Assembly: GCA_902787375.1 (NCBI GenBank)
Contig: CADAGD010000022.1
Location: forward strand, 1 to 45,170
Direction of reading: 5' to 3'
DNA from: an uncultured Eubacteriales bacterium
GTDB taxonomy: Bacteria; Bacillota; Clostridia; Christensenellales; CAG-138
Length of the DNA: 45,170 bases
The translations under genes were made by a program, and so were the position numbers. Below the pieces are notes generated by a model. It was not told the origin of the DNA. It saw nothing but the letters and a program-made list of their open reading frames with translations, and did no database searches. Numbering within the stretch: the first letter of the stretch is position 1; the number at the start of each line of letters is the position of its first letter. Of this stretch, positions 1 to 6,778 are shown in pieces.

Positions 1-127
1 GTCTCCTTTCTTTGTTTTTCGCCAACTACATTGTAGCAGACCTCTTGCTATGGAGCTATTCTTTTTTTATTCTTTGGACACTTAATTATACAACTTACCC
101 TCGTTTTTGCATTTTCAAAGCAACTGT

Positions 128-156
128 TTGACGCGAACCTGAGCATGTGATAGAAT
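128..156 (+). promoter_or_regulatory. Promoter of the dnaD-dnaC pair
   Basis: TTGACG at 128-133 and TAGAAT at 151-156 are separated by 17 bp, each one mismatch from the housekeeping sigma consensus. Transcription would begin around 163, about 50 nt upstream of the dnaD-like start codon. Confidence 0.7.
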
Positions 157-166
157 AATAATGGGG

Positions 167-184
167 TTATGCCGCACGGCATAA
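167..184. promoter_or_regulatory. Palindrome downstream of the dnaD promoter, candidate operator
   Basis: TTATGCCG and CGGCATAA form a perfect 8-bp inverted repeat around a CA centre. It lies just after the predicted transcription start, which suits a repressor site or a small 5' mRNA hairpin. No regulator is identified. Confidence 0.45.
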
Positions 185-215
185 AACACAGCACGGCAAC
201 TATGGGGAAAGCAAC

Positions 216-1433
216 ATGGAAAAAACCTTTTTTTTGCGTGATAAGGAGCTTCTTGAAAGCACCTGTGTCGATAACATATTCATATCGAGCCTGATGCCTC
301 AGGCACCGGAGATAGCTGTAAAGACTTATCTTTATGGGCTCATGCTCCTTTCAAGCTCGGCCCATGACGAGGATATAGCTGCGGTGCTTGGCTGCGAGCA
401 GTCGGATATACGCTCGGCATTTGCCTACTGGGAGTCCGTCGGTATAGTCAAGGTCATAGCCGAGGAGCCGCTGAGAGTCATGTATCTTAACATAAAGACG
501 TCGCTGTCAAAGGGAAGAATTAACATGGACGGCGCGGTTTACGGTGATTTCGTAAGGCGGCTTCAGGAGGTGCTGGGAACGAGAATGCTCTCCGGCGCGG
601 AGCTTTCAAAGATATATGACTGGCTCGACGTGTTCGGCTTCGAGCAGGACGCCGCGCTGGAGATAGTCAGGCATTGCCTTGATAAGAAGGGCGCGCGCAC
701 GGCGGTGGCGTACATGGACGCCATGGCGAGGAACCTTGCCGGAAGGGGCTTTATAACGTATGACGCCGTGCGGGAGTATTTTGTGACGGAGGAGATAATA
801 AAGAGCGGCGCGGCAAGAATATTGAAACGCTGGAACAAAAGACGTCTGCCGACCGATGACGAGATCGCCCTGTATGAGAAATGGATCGAGGGCTGGGGTT
901 TTGATGAGGACGGTATAGACGCCGCCTGCGCCTGCATGACTGCGGCGGAGAAGCCCACATTCAAGTATCTCGATTCGGTGCTTGAAGAGTGGCATTCAAA
1001 CGGCAGTATTGACCGCGCGAGCATCGACGCCATGCAAAAGCAGGATGATATTTTGATCGAGCTTGCGCGAAAGGCGTTTTCGCGCGCGGGACTTAAAAGC
1101 AGAGCCAATGCCGAGCAGCGATTGCAATTCAGACAATGGAGCGTGGATTGGTGTATGTCGGATGATATGATACTGCTTGCGGCGGATTATTCAAGGCTTT
1201 CAACAAAGCAGTTCGCCTCCATGAAACGATTGCTTAACGAATGGCATGACAGGGGAATATCATCCGCTGCCGAGGCAGAAGTATATTACAACGGCAGCCG
1301 GAAGTCTGCGGCGAGGACGAACAGGAAGGATAATCGCGCTCTCAAATACATACACGGCAGGCAGTACAATGATGAAGAGCTTAAAAAGCTCGGTATAAGC
1401 ATGGGAGAGGAATTCTATGATGACGACGACTAA
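216..1433 (+). CDS. DnaD-domain replication initiation protein
   Basis: This 405-residue protein is likely a primosome component that helps load the replicative helicase. Residues 30-85 look like the N-terminal winged-helix region of DnaD proteins. Three related helical modules follow, at about 125-182, 212-270 and 300-352, each with the pattern W-x(4)-(G/C)-(F/M)-x(2)-D ending in a Lys/Ser-rich helix and W-x(3)-G-(F/I). These match the DnaD/DnaB_2 domain (the YxxxIxxxW-type C-terminal module). The tail is basic then acidic, ending in an Asp run. The start codon is preceded only by a weak GGGGAAAG sequence. The stop overlaps the next gene by 17 nt, which fits DnaD and a helicase loader acting together. 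Family assignment is good; the exact role is inferred. Confidence 0.85.
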   Translation: MEKTFFLRDKELLESTCVDNIFISSLMPQAPEIAVKTYLYGLMLLSSSAHDEDIAAVLGCEQSDIRSAFAYWESVGIVKVIAEEPLRVMYLNIKTSLSKGRINMDGAVYGDFVRRLQEVLGTRMLSGAELSKIYDWLDVFGFEQDAALEIVRHCLDKKGARTAVAYMDAMARNLAGRGFITYDAVREYFVTEEIIKSGAARILKRWNKRRLPTDDEIALYEKWIEGWGFDEDGIDAACACMTAAEKPTFKYLDSVLEEWHSNGSIDRASIDAMQKQDDILIELARKAFSRAGLKSRANAEQRLQFRQWSVDWCMSDDMILLAADYSRLSTKQFASMKRLLNEWHDRGISSAAEAEVYYNGSRKSAARTNRKDNRALKYIHGRQYNDEELKKLGISMGEEFYDDDD

Positions 1434-2376
1434 GAGCTTGCATTTCGGCAAGGAAGTGGAGGGTGAGCTTTCCATCAGAAAGAACCGCTCAGGACGGATG
1501 CTTATGGAGCATAAAAAGAATATCAGCAGGAACTATCCCGCAATTGAGGAGCTTCGCCGCGAAATATCGGAGATTTCGCTTGACTTTGCCGATAAGATAA
1601 TGGCGTCCCCAAAGGATGCGGATGCGCTTGAAAGCCTTGCCAGACAGATGCTTGACACAAAAGAGGCACAGCTTCGGGAAATGCTTGTAAATAACGGTTT
1701 TCCCGCGGACTATCTGGAGTTCAAATATGTATGCGAAGCCTGCCGCGATACGGGTGTGGCAGATGGTCAGATGTGCGGCTGTGTAAAGCAGCTTGTTATA
1801 AACGATATGTTTTCAGGCTCAGGCATCAACAGGGTGGAGTGCTTTGAGAATTTCCGCCATGACCTGCTAAGCGTTCCAAAGGAGCAAAGGGCAATGGAGC
1901 GCATATTTGAGTACTGCGTGAACTATGCGGACAGCTTCCCGAATAATGATGTGCAGGATTTGATGCTTATAGGCGCACCCGGCATAGGCAAGACATTCCT
2001 TCTCAACAGCATAGGGTTCAGAGTGCTTGAAAACGGTCATTCCGTACTCAAGATAACGGCAAACAGACTCGTTAATACCGTGCTTGACAGCATATCCGAC
2101 AAGGAAAAAGGCAGGCCCGATTTCGTACTTCCGGAGCTGCTTATTATAGACGATCTCGGAACCGAGCCCATGATTCCCAACATAACCATAGAGACCATAC
2201 TTTCCATAATCTGCGAAAGGCAGGACATGCGCAAATCAACGGTAATTGCGACAAATAAGGATGTTGGCAGCTTGCAGGAGGATTACGGCGACAGAGTGCT
2301 GTCAAGACTTATTTCTCCGAACTTTGTCAAGATGATAAGGATAAACACGAGCAGCGTAAGAGAAATAAGGATATAG
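1417..2376 (+). CDS. DnaC/DnaI-like helicase loader, AAA+ ATPase
   Basis: This 319-residue protein is expected to bind the replicative DNA helicase and place it on single-stranded DNA at the origin or at stalled forks, using ATP. Four cysteines at about 106, 109, 120 and 122 (CxxC...CxC) suggest a small zinc site like that in the N-terminal half of DnaI. The C-terminal AAA+ domain has Walker A GAPGIGKT (186-193), Walker B LLIIDD (241-246) and a sensor-like STVIATN. The start is ATG at 1417, with GGGAGAGG upstream; it overlaps the end of the dnaD-like gene, so the pair is translationally coupled. IstB-type transposition ATPases share the fold, but no transposase is nearby and the dnaD partner argues for the replication role. 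Confidence 0.88.
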   Translation: MMTTTKSLHFGKEVEGELSIRKNRSGRMLMEHKKNISRNYPAIEELRREISEISLDFADKIMASPKDADALESLARQMLDTKEAQLREMLVNNGFPADYLEFKYVCEACRDTGVADGQMCGCVKQLVINDMFSGSGINRVECFENFRHDLLSVPKEQRAMERIFEYCVNYADSFPNNDVQDLMLIGAPGIGKTFLLNSIGFRVLENGHSVLKITANRLVNTVLDSISDKEKGRPDFVLPELLIIDDLGTEPMIPNITIETILSIICERQDMRKSTVIATNKDVGSLQEDYGDRVLSRLISPNFVKMIRINTSSVREIRI

Positions 2377-2414
2377 GCATATGCCGATTAATCATTATCC
2401 ATATAGGTTTTAAT

Positions 2415-2463
2415 AAAGCCCTCCGCATCATATAGTTAATAGAACTTTATGTGTGGAGGCTTT
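2415..2463 (+). promoter_or_regulatory. Hairpin sequestering the ribosome binding site
   Basis: AAAGCCCTCC (2415-2424) can pair with GGAGGCTTT (2455-2463), with a single bulged base and a loop of about 30 nt. The right arm contains the GGAGG ribosome binding site of the deacetylase gene that starts at 2466. The structure could throttle translation, or act as a weak terminator for the dnaD-dnaC transcript; the short run after the stem (TTTG) makes termination less likely. Confidence 0.45.
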
Positions 2464-2465
2464 GT

Positions 2466-3356
2466 ATGAAAATATTCGTTATCACGAAAAGGACACTCTA
2501 TATTGCGGCGGCGGTAATAGTCGTGATTATCGCGGCGATAATCATTGCGGTATCGGCTTCGGGAAGCAATGACAGCGTTGCTGATGACAGCCGGAAAAGC
2601 ATAGAGGTTCCCGAAACGACACAGTATGCTGCCGCATGGTCGCAGAAGCTGTCCGCGACGGGGCTGCTTTCGGCAGACGACGCCTATGAGGTCGAGGTGC
2701 TTGCGGGGTGCAAAAAGGAGCTGCCCGTCTATTCCGTCCAAAGGAATGACAAGAAGATCGCGCTCACGATTGACGCGGCATGGGATGATGATAAAACCCC
2801 GTTCATACTTGAAACCCTGAAAAAATATGATGTCAAGGCGACATTCTTCCTGTGCGGTTTCTGGGCGGAGGCTTATCCCGATCAGGTCAAGGCGATTCAT
2901 GACGCAGGGCATACCATCGGCAACCACAGCATGACGCATCCGCATATGTCAAAGCTGAATGAATCACAGATGCTTGATGAGATAAATAAGCTTGACGATG
3001 TGATTGAGAGCATAACCGGCAAACGAAGCACCCTTTTCAGGGCTCCTTACGGCGAATATAATGATAAGGTGATACTTACGGTCAGAGCGTCCGGACATGA
3101 GCCGATACAATGGGACATAGATACGATTGATTGGAAACCCGAAAGAAGCTCCCAGACGATACTCGATACAGTGCTTCCCAAGTTGAAGGATGGCAGCATT
3201 ATACTCTGCCATAACAACGGATTCAAGATAGAGGAGTACCTTCCGACGCTCATAGAAACGGCAAAGGCGGACGGCTATGAGTTTGTTACGGTCGATAATC
3301 TGCTTTTGCAGGGGGAAACCGTTATAGACGTGAACGGAGTACAAAAGACAAAATAG
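2466..3356 (+). CDS. Membrane-anchored polysaccharide deacetylase (NodB family)
   Basis: This 296-residue protein has an uncleaved-looking N-terminal membrane helix (about 9-32) followed by a NodB-type deacetylase domain, so it should act outside the membrane on peptidoglycan or another N-acetylated glycan. Motif 1 reads TIDAAWDDD (101-109), with D103 as the candidate catalytic base. Motif 2 is H154-S-M-T-H158, and motif 3 is R192-A-P-Y; H249 lies in the ILCHNNG motif near the end. The second Asp of the usual TFDDG, a metal ligand, is Ala104. I chose ATG 2466 rather than the in-frame GTG at 2451 because GGAGG at 2455-2459 is correctly spaced for it. Relatives act in spore cortex or cell wall modification; the actual substrate is unknown. 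Confidence 0.85.
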   Translation: MKIFVITKRTLYIAAAVIVVIIAAIIIAVSASGSNDSVADDSRKSIEVPETTQYAAAWSQKLSATGLLSADDAYEVEVLAGCKKELPVYSVQRNDKKIALTIDAAWDDDKTPFILETLKKYDVKATFFLCGFWAEAYPDQVKAIHDAGHTIGNHSMTHPHMSKLNESQMLDEINKLDDVIESITGKRSTLFRAPYGEYNDKVILTVRASGHEPIQWDIDTIDWKPERSSQTILDTVLPKLKDGSIILCHNNGFKIEEYLPTLIETAKADGYEFVTVDNLLLQGETVIDVNGVQKTK

Positions 3357-3370
3357 CATTTAAACGCAAA

Positions 3371-3405
3371 AAACAAGCGCGGATCATCTCGAACCGCGCT
3401 TGTTT
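3371..3405. terminator. Bidirectional terminator between convergent genes
   Basis: A perfect 12-bp stem (AAACAAGCGCGG at 3371-3382 with its complement at 3394-3405) and an 11-nt loop lie between the convergent deacetylase and lipoprotein genes. A-rich sequence on the left and T-rich sequence on the right allow termination in both directions. Confidence 0.85.
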
Positions 3406-3413
3406 GTTATTGT

Positions 3414-4877
3414 TTATTCGTTGCCGCTCTCGGTGCTTTCGGCTGTTTCGGTGCTTTCGGCTGTTTCGGTGCTTTCGGCTCCGGCATCTTCTGTGCTTTC
3501 AGCCTCCTGCTTGGGAGCGTATTTGGCCTTTATTATATCCTTATTGATGTCTATGGTGTAATCCTCTTTCCATTGCGCTGTCAATGTCTCAAACTGTTCT
3601 GTGAGTTTTGCATCGGAAAGGGAAGAACGCCACGATGCCCACTTCTCGTCGCCCTTCTCATAATCGACTGGACCCTTTTTGTATTCCTTGTTGACGATTA
3701 TATAGTGGACGGCGGATTCGGTATAGACCTTAACGATCTTGGTGCCGTCCTTGAGCGTGAAGAATTTAAGCTCAGGATCGGGAAGGGGCGTTGTATCGGG
3801 TTCCTGAGTGGCTTCGGGATCGACCGGAGTTTCCCAACTGCCCTCATGCAAATTCATAGCGGCATACACAAAGCCGTGGAAATAGCTGTTTACGAGGTCG
3901 GAATGAATCAAATAACCGTTTTCAACGTATATCTCATTGTCCATGCCGGGATCCTCGCCGTATTCCTTCTCAAGCTCCATGAAAGCATCAAAACCGTCGG
4001 TTTCGGGGAACAGGGACTCAAGCTTTTCCTCGTCGTCCTTTCGGCTGTCAGTCAGGTATTCGACGCCGCCTTCATCGGTATTCTTTGTTTCAAAAGCCAT
4101 GTAAATGTGGTTTACGGAGAAACAGTCGTCGGGAATGAACGCAGGACACTCACCGTTGCCTTCGTTGTACGCGTTTAAAGCCGTCATAAAATCGAGCATG
4201 GTCGCTTCCGAATCGGTTGTACGCTTCTCCTCGATGTGCTTTATGATGTCCTCATCGGATATTTCTATGGCGTCGGAAAGCGAGTTATAATACTTTTCGA
4301 CGGTTTTGCTCATGACTATATTGTTCTTGGCGAGCTTTAAGAATTTATTATAATCAAGACCGTCGTTGGCAAGATCGGTCTCCAGAAGCTTTCTGGCTTC
4401 CGCGCTCTTATCGGCAGCATCTTCCTCAACACGCTCCTCGTATTGCTTCAATACCTGCTCGATATGCTCGTCAATCAGAACGTCTATCTCGGAAAGATCT
4501 TCGTCTGTAAGCGCGATACCGTTCTTCTTAGCCTCATTAAACATATAAAGAACGCTTGAAAGCTCGTCACAGATCATATCGCAGTACTGATCCGGGTCTA
4601 TCATGCCGTACATCATATACTGGAAATACTGACTTCCGTAATAGGACTGACCGAAATCATAGAGAGTGATATCGACATCATTGCATTTCATAACAACGGT
4701 TTCAGCGGGAATGATGTAATCATCGGGAATGGGCGAAGCGTCAGCGGTTGCGGTGCTGACCGGCTCATCGGTGTTTTCGGGTTCGTCTGTTGTGAGCTTG
4801 CAGCCGTAAATCATTGATGCGGCAAATACAAGAGTCAGTATCGCCGCGATAATGCGAAATCTGTTTTTGTGTTGCAT
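3414..4877 (-). CDS. Secreted lipoprotein with SurA/PrsA-like chaperone region
   Basis: This 487-residue protein starts with a basic n-region, a hydrophobic stretch and a cysteine at position 26 (Ile-Tyr-Gly-Cys), a slightly unusual lipobox. After a Thr/Asp/Pro-rich linker comes a largely helical, acidic region (about 60-230) with the spacing seen in the N-terminal domain of SurA/PrsA/trigger-factor-like foldases. I cannot see a convincing parvulin isomerase domain. The C-terminal tail is a repeated STETAE motif encoded by an 18-bp minisatellite. AAAGGAG precedes the ATG at good spacing, and the gene has its own promoter and a shared terminator, so it is probably monocistronic. A role in folding exported proteins is inferred from weak similarity. 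Confidence 0.6.
   Translation of the reverse strand: MQHKNRFRIIAAILTLVFAASMIYGCKLTTDEPENTDEPVSTATADASPIPDDYIIPAETVVMKCNDVDITLYDFGQSYYGSQYFQYMMYGMIDPDQYCDMICDELSSVLYMFNEAKKNGIALTDEDLSEIDVLIDEHIEQVLKQYEERVEEDAADKSAEARKLLETDLANDGLDYNKFLKLAKNNIVMSKTVEKYYNSLSDAIEISDEDIIKHIEEKRTTDSEATMLDFMTALNAYNEGNGECPAFIPDDCFSVNHIYMAFETKNTDEGGVEYLTDSRKDDEEKLESLFPETDGFDAFMELEKEYGEDPGMDNEIYVENGYLIHSDLVNSYFHGFVYAAMNLHEGSWETPVDPEATQEPDTTPLPDPELKFFTLKDGTKIVKVYTESAVHYIIVNKEYKKGPVDYEKGDEKWASWRSSLSDAKLTEQFETLTAQWKEDYTIDINKDIIKAKYAPKQEAESTEDAGAESTETAESTETAESTESGNE
3430..3482. repeat. 18-bp minisatellite in the lipoprotein C-terminus
   Basis: Nearly three head-to-tail copies of an 18-bp unit (TCGGTGCTTTCGGCTGTT on the plus strand) encode the acidic STETAE tail of the minus-strand lipoprotein. 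Because 18 is a multiple of three, copy-number change would lengthen or shorten the tail without breaking the frame. Confidence 0.85.
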
Positions 4878-4907
4878 TTTATTCGCTCCTTTAAAAAATA
4901 TAGGTCT

Positions 4908-4935
4908 ATTATACCAGAGCGAAAAATCAATGCAA
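4908..4935 (-). promoter_or_regulatory. Promoter of the lipoprotein gene
   Basis: On the minus strand, TTGCAT (complement of 4930-4935) and a perfect TATAAT (complement of 4908-4913) are separated by 16 bp. They lie about 30 nt upstream of the lipoprotein start codon. Confidence 0.65.
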
Positions 4936-5043
4936 GTATTTTTGAACTTTTAATCGGACTGATTTTGAATTGTAGCAGGTTTGCCATATTTAAATTTAAT
5001 GTGTTTTTTGCGAATAATGCCGCATGATTTTGACGACGCAATA

Positions 5044-5072
5044 TTGAAAGGAACGGTTTTTTATAGTATAAT
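5044..5072 (+). promoter_or_regulatory. Promoter upstream of the miaB-mutS operon, separated from it by repeats
   Basis: TTGAAA (5044-5049) and TATAAT (5067-5072) are separated by 17 bp, a strong sigma-A-type promoter. The next plus-strand gene starts only at 5479. The roughly 400 nt between them are two family A repeat copies, so transcripts would carry a long structured leader. Confidence 0.7.
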
Positions 5073-5083
5073 TGGATAAATGC

Positions 5084-5304
5084 TGATTAACTCAAACAAG
5101 CTCTGAGAGTGTGCGACCAACGGGAGCCGCGCGAGCCAGCGCGTCCGCGCCGCGATAGGCGCGGAATCACGATAAATCAAGCAAGATTTACCGCTCCCGC
5201 GAGATATATCCGTGTAATTACCGAAAGGCGGCAGGATAGAGCAGTTGAGATTGGTTGAAAGCAATATGCTTTTAAACTAACACTTGCCAAGCGTTAGTTA
5301 GTCA
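5084..5304 (-). repeat. Family A palindromic repeat, copy A1 (full length)
   Basis: This 221-bp element begins GATTAACTCAAA and ends GCGTTAGTTAGTCA, giving near-complementary ends. Read on the minus strand it matches the copies at 13730 and 26360: a GGTAATTAC block, a GGATATATCTCGCGGGAGCG block, the TAAATC-TTGCTT-GATTTA hairpin, a CGCCTATCGCGGCG core, and a GCGCGGCTCCC segment. It has no plausible protein-coding content and resembles a miniature inverted-repeat transposable element (MITE). Confidence 0.8.
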
Positions 5305-5306
5305 TT

Positions 5307-5443
5307 TTAACTCAAACAAGCTCTGAGAGTGTTGAAATTGCGACCAACGGGAGCCGCGCGAGCTGGCGCGTCCGCGCCGCGATAGGCGCGGAATCACGAT
5401 AAATCAAGCAAGATTTACCGCTATCAAGCGTTAGTTAATTATT
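5307..5443 (-). repeat. Family A repeat, copy A2 (internally deleted)
   Basis: This second copy lies directly after A1 in the same orientation. It starts TTAACTCAAACAAGCTCTGAGAG and ends GCGTTAGTTAATTA. Compared with A1 it lacks roughly 90 bp covering the GGATATATC and GGTAATTAC blocks, a typical MITE-like internal deletion. The two copies sit between the promoter at 5044 and miaB. Confidence 0.8.
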
Positions 5444-5478
5444 GCCTGTTTATATATTTTTTATCTTCGGAGGATTCA

Positions 5479-6742
5479 ATGAAACCCAAATTTGTTGAAC
5501 AAAGCGTTATTGAGGAATCGTATGCCGCGATAGAGCGAATAAGCAAAAGGCTTAACGGCGCACATCCTCACTATTATATAGAAACATACGGATGTCAGAT
5601 GAATGAGCATGATTCCGAAAAAATAGCGGGAATGCTTGAGGGCATGGGTTATATCCGTACGGATGATAAGACCACGGCTGATTTTATACTGTTCAATACA
5701 TGCTGTATACGCGAACACGCCGAGAACCGTACATTTGGAAACGTCGGCTTTTTAAAGGAGCTTAAATCGAGGAACCCCGCTCTTATTACGGCGGTATGCG
5801 GCTGCATGATGCAGCAGAGGGAGGTCGCCAAAAGGCTGGCGGCGAGGTTCCCGTTCGTCGATATGATATTCGGAACCAATGAGCTTCATCTGATACCGCA
5901 GATGGTTGAGAAGGTCATGGACGGCGGCAGGGTGTTTGAGATAAAGGATTCCGACGGCGATATAGCCGAGGGACTGCCCATCAAACGCTGTGAAGGCTTC
6001 TCCACATTTGTAAACATAATGTACGGCTGCAACAATTTCTGTTCCTTATAATGATAACGGCATGAGATTTCCTGAGCTTCTCCGCAGAGTGAACGAGATA
6101 GACGGCTTGAAACGCCTTAGATTTATGACATCGCATCCCAAGGATTTATCGCATGAGCTTGTAATGGCGATGGCGGAGTGCGATAAGGTCTGTGAGCATA
6201 TACATCTTCCCGTACAGTCGGGCAGCAACCGCATACTTGAGCTTATGAACCGCAGATATACAAGGGAACACTATCTTGAACTTGTCGATGATCTGCGAAA
6301 GAATGTGAAGGGTATCGAGCTTACGACGGACATAATAGTCGGCTTTCCGACCGAAACGGAGGAAGACCTTGAGGATACGCTTTCCCTTGTCAGGGAGGTA
6401 GGGTATTCCGCGGCGTATTCGTTCGCGTACTCCGTCAGGGAGGGAACAAAGGCTGCGGCTATGGATGGACAGATACCGGAAGCCGTAAAGAAGGACAGAT
6501 TGATGAGGCTCAACTCCGTCATTATGGAGTCGGCAAACGGGGCGAATGACAAGTACATGGGTCTTGAGGGCGAGATACTCATTGAGGGACGCGATATGCG
6601 TGCGGAACCCATGATGTTCGGAAAGCTTCCGAGCCTTAAAATGGTCTATGTAAAGGGCGATGAGAGCATGATAGGAAAATATTGTAAGGTCAGGGTAACG
6701 GGAACAAGATTCAATTCCCTGGCAGGTGAGATAATAGATTGA
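5479..6742 (+). pseudogene. miaB: MiaB tRNA methylthiotransferase, disrupted by an internal deletion
   Basis: An intact MiaB uses two iron-sulfur clusters and S-adenosylmethionine to turn i6A37 into ms2i6A37 in tRNAs. The 5' part (5479-6051, 190 codons) carries the N-terminal UPF0004 domain with YGCQMNEHDSEK and the start of the radical-SAM motif, CNNFC, then stops. The 3' part is open in another frame from about 6047 to 6742 and holds the rest of the radical-SAM barrel (HIHLPVQSGSNR) and the C-terminal TRAM domain. Compared with relatives, about 40-45 codons are missing at 6046/6047. The loss includes the third cluster cysteine (CxxxCxxC) and the RGRE/LLGQNVNSY region, and it shifts the frame. 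Reading frames on both sides are otherwise clean, so the lesion looks recent or is an assembly fault. The gene heads the mutS-mutL-miaA-hfq run. Confidence 0.88.
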
Positions 6743-6778
6743 CGAAAGCGGCCCGTATGACGGGAATGGGTGATTTTT

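Larger units (their letters stand above)
1..215. promoter_or_regulatory. Divergent intergenic region upstream of dnaD-like gene
   Basis: This region separates the dnaD-like gene from a gene that must start just left of the window. Read on the minus strand, positions 4-12 give AAAGGAG-type ribosome-binding sequence, so a minus-strand start codon is expected just outside the edge. A possible minus-strand -10 (TATAAT, complement of 85-90) lies upstream of it, but I see no convincing -35. The plus-strand promoter and a palindrome are listed separately. Confidence 0.5.

Noticed and set aside
5061..5264. Small minus-strand frame between the lipoprotein and miaB
   Set aside because: It falls inside family A repeat sequence, starts without a ribosome binding site and is not preserved in the other copies.
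5479..6742. Two separate genes for the miaB fragments
   Set aside because: The two frames are consecutive parts of one MiaB protein; the second has no ribosome binding site and lacks an N-terminal domain.
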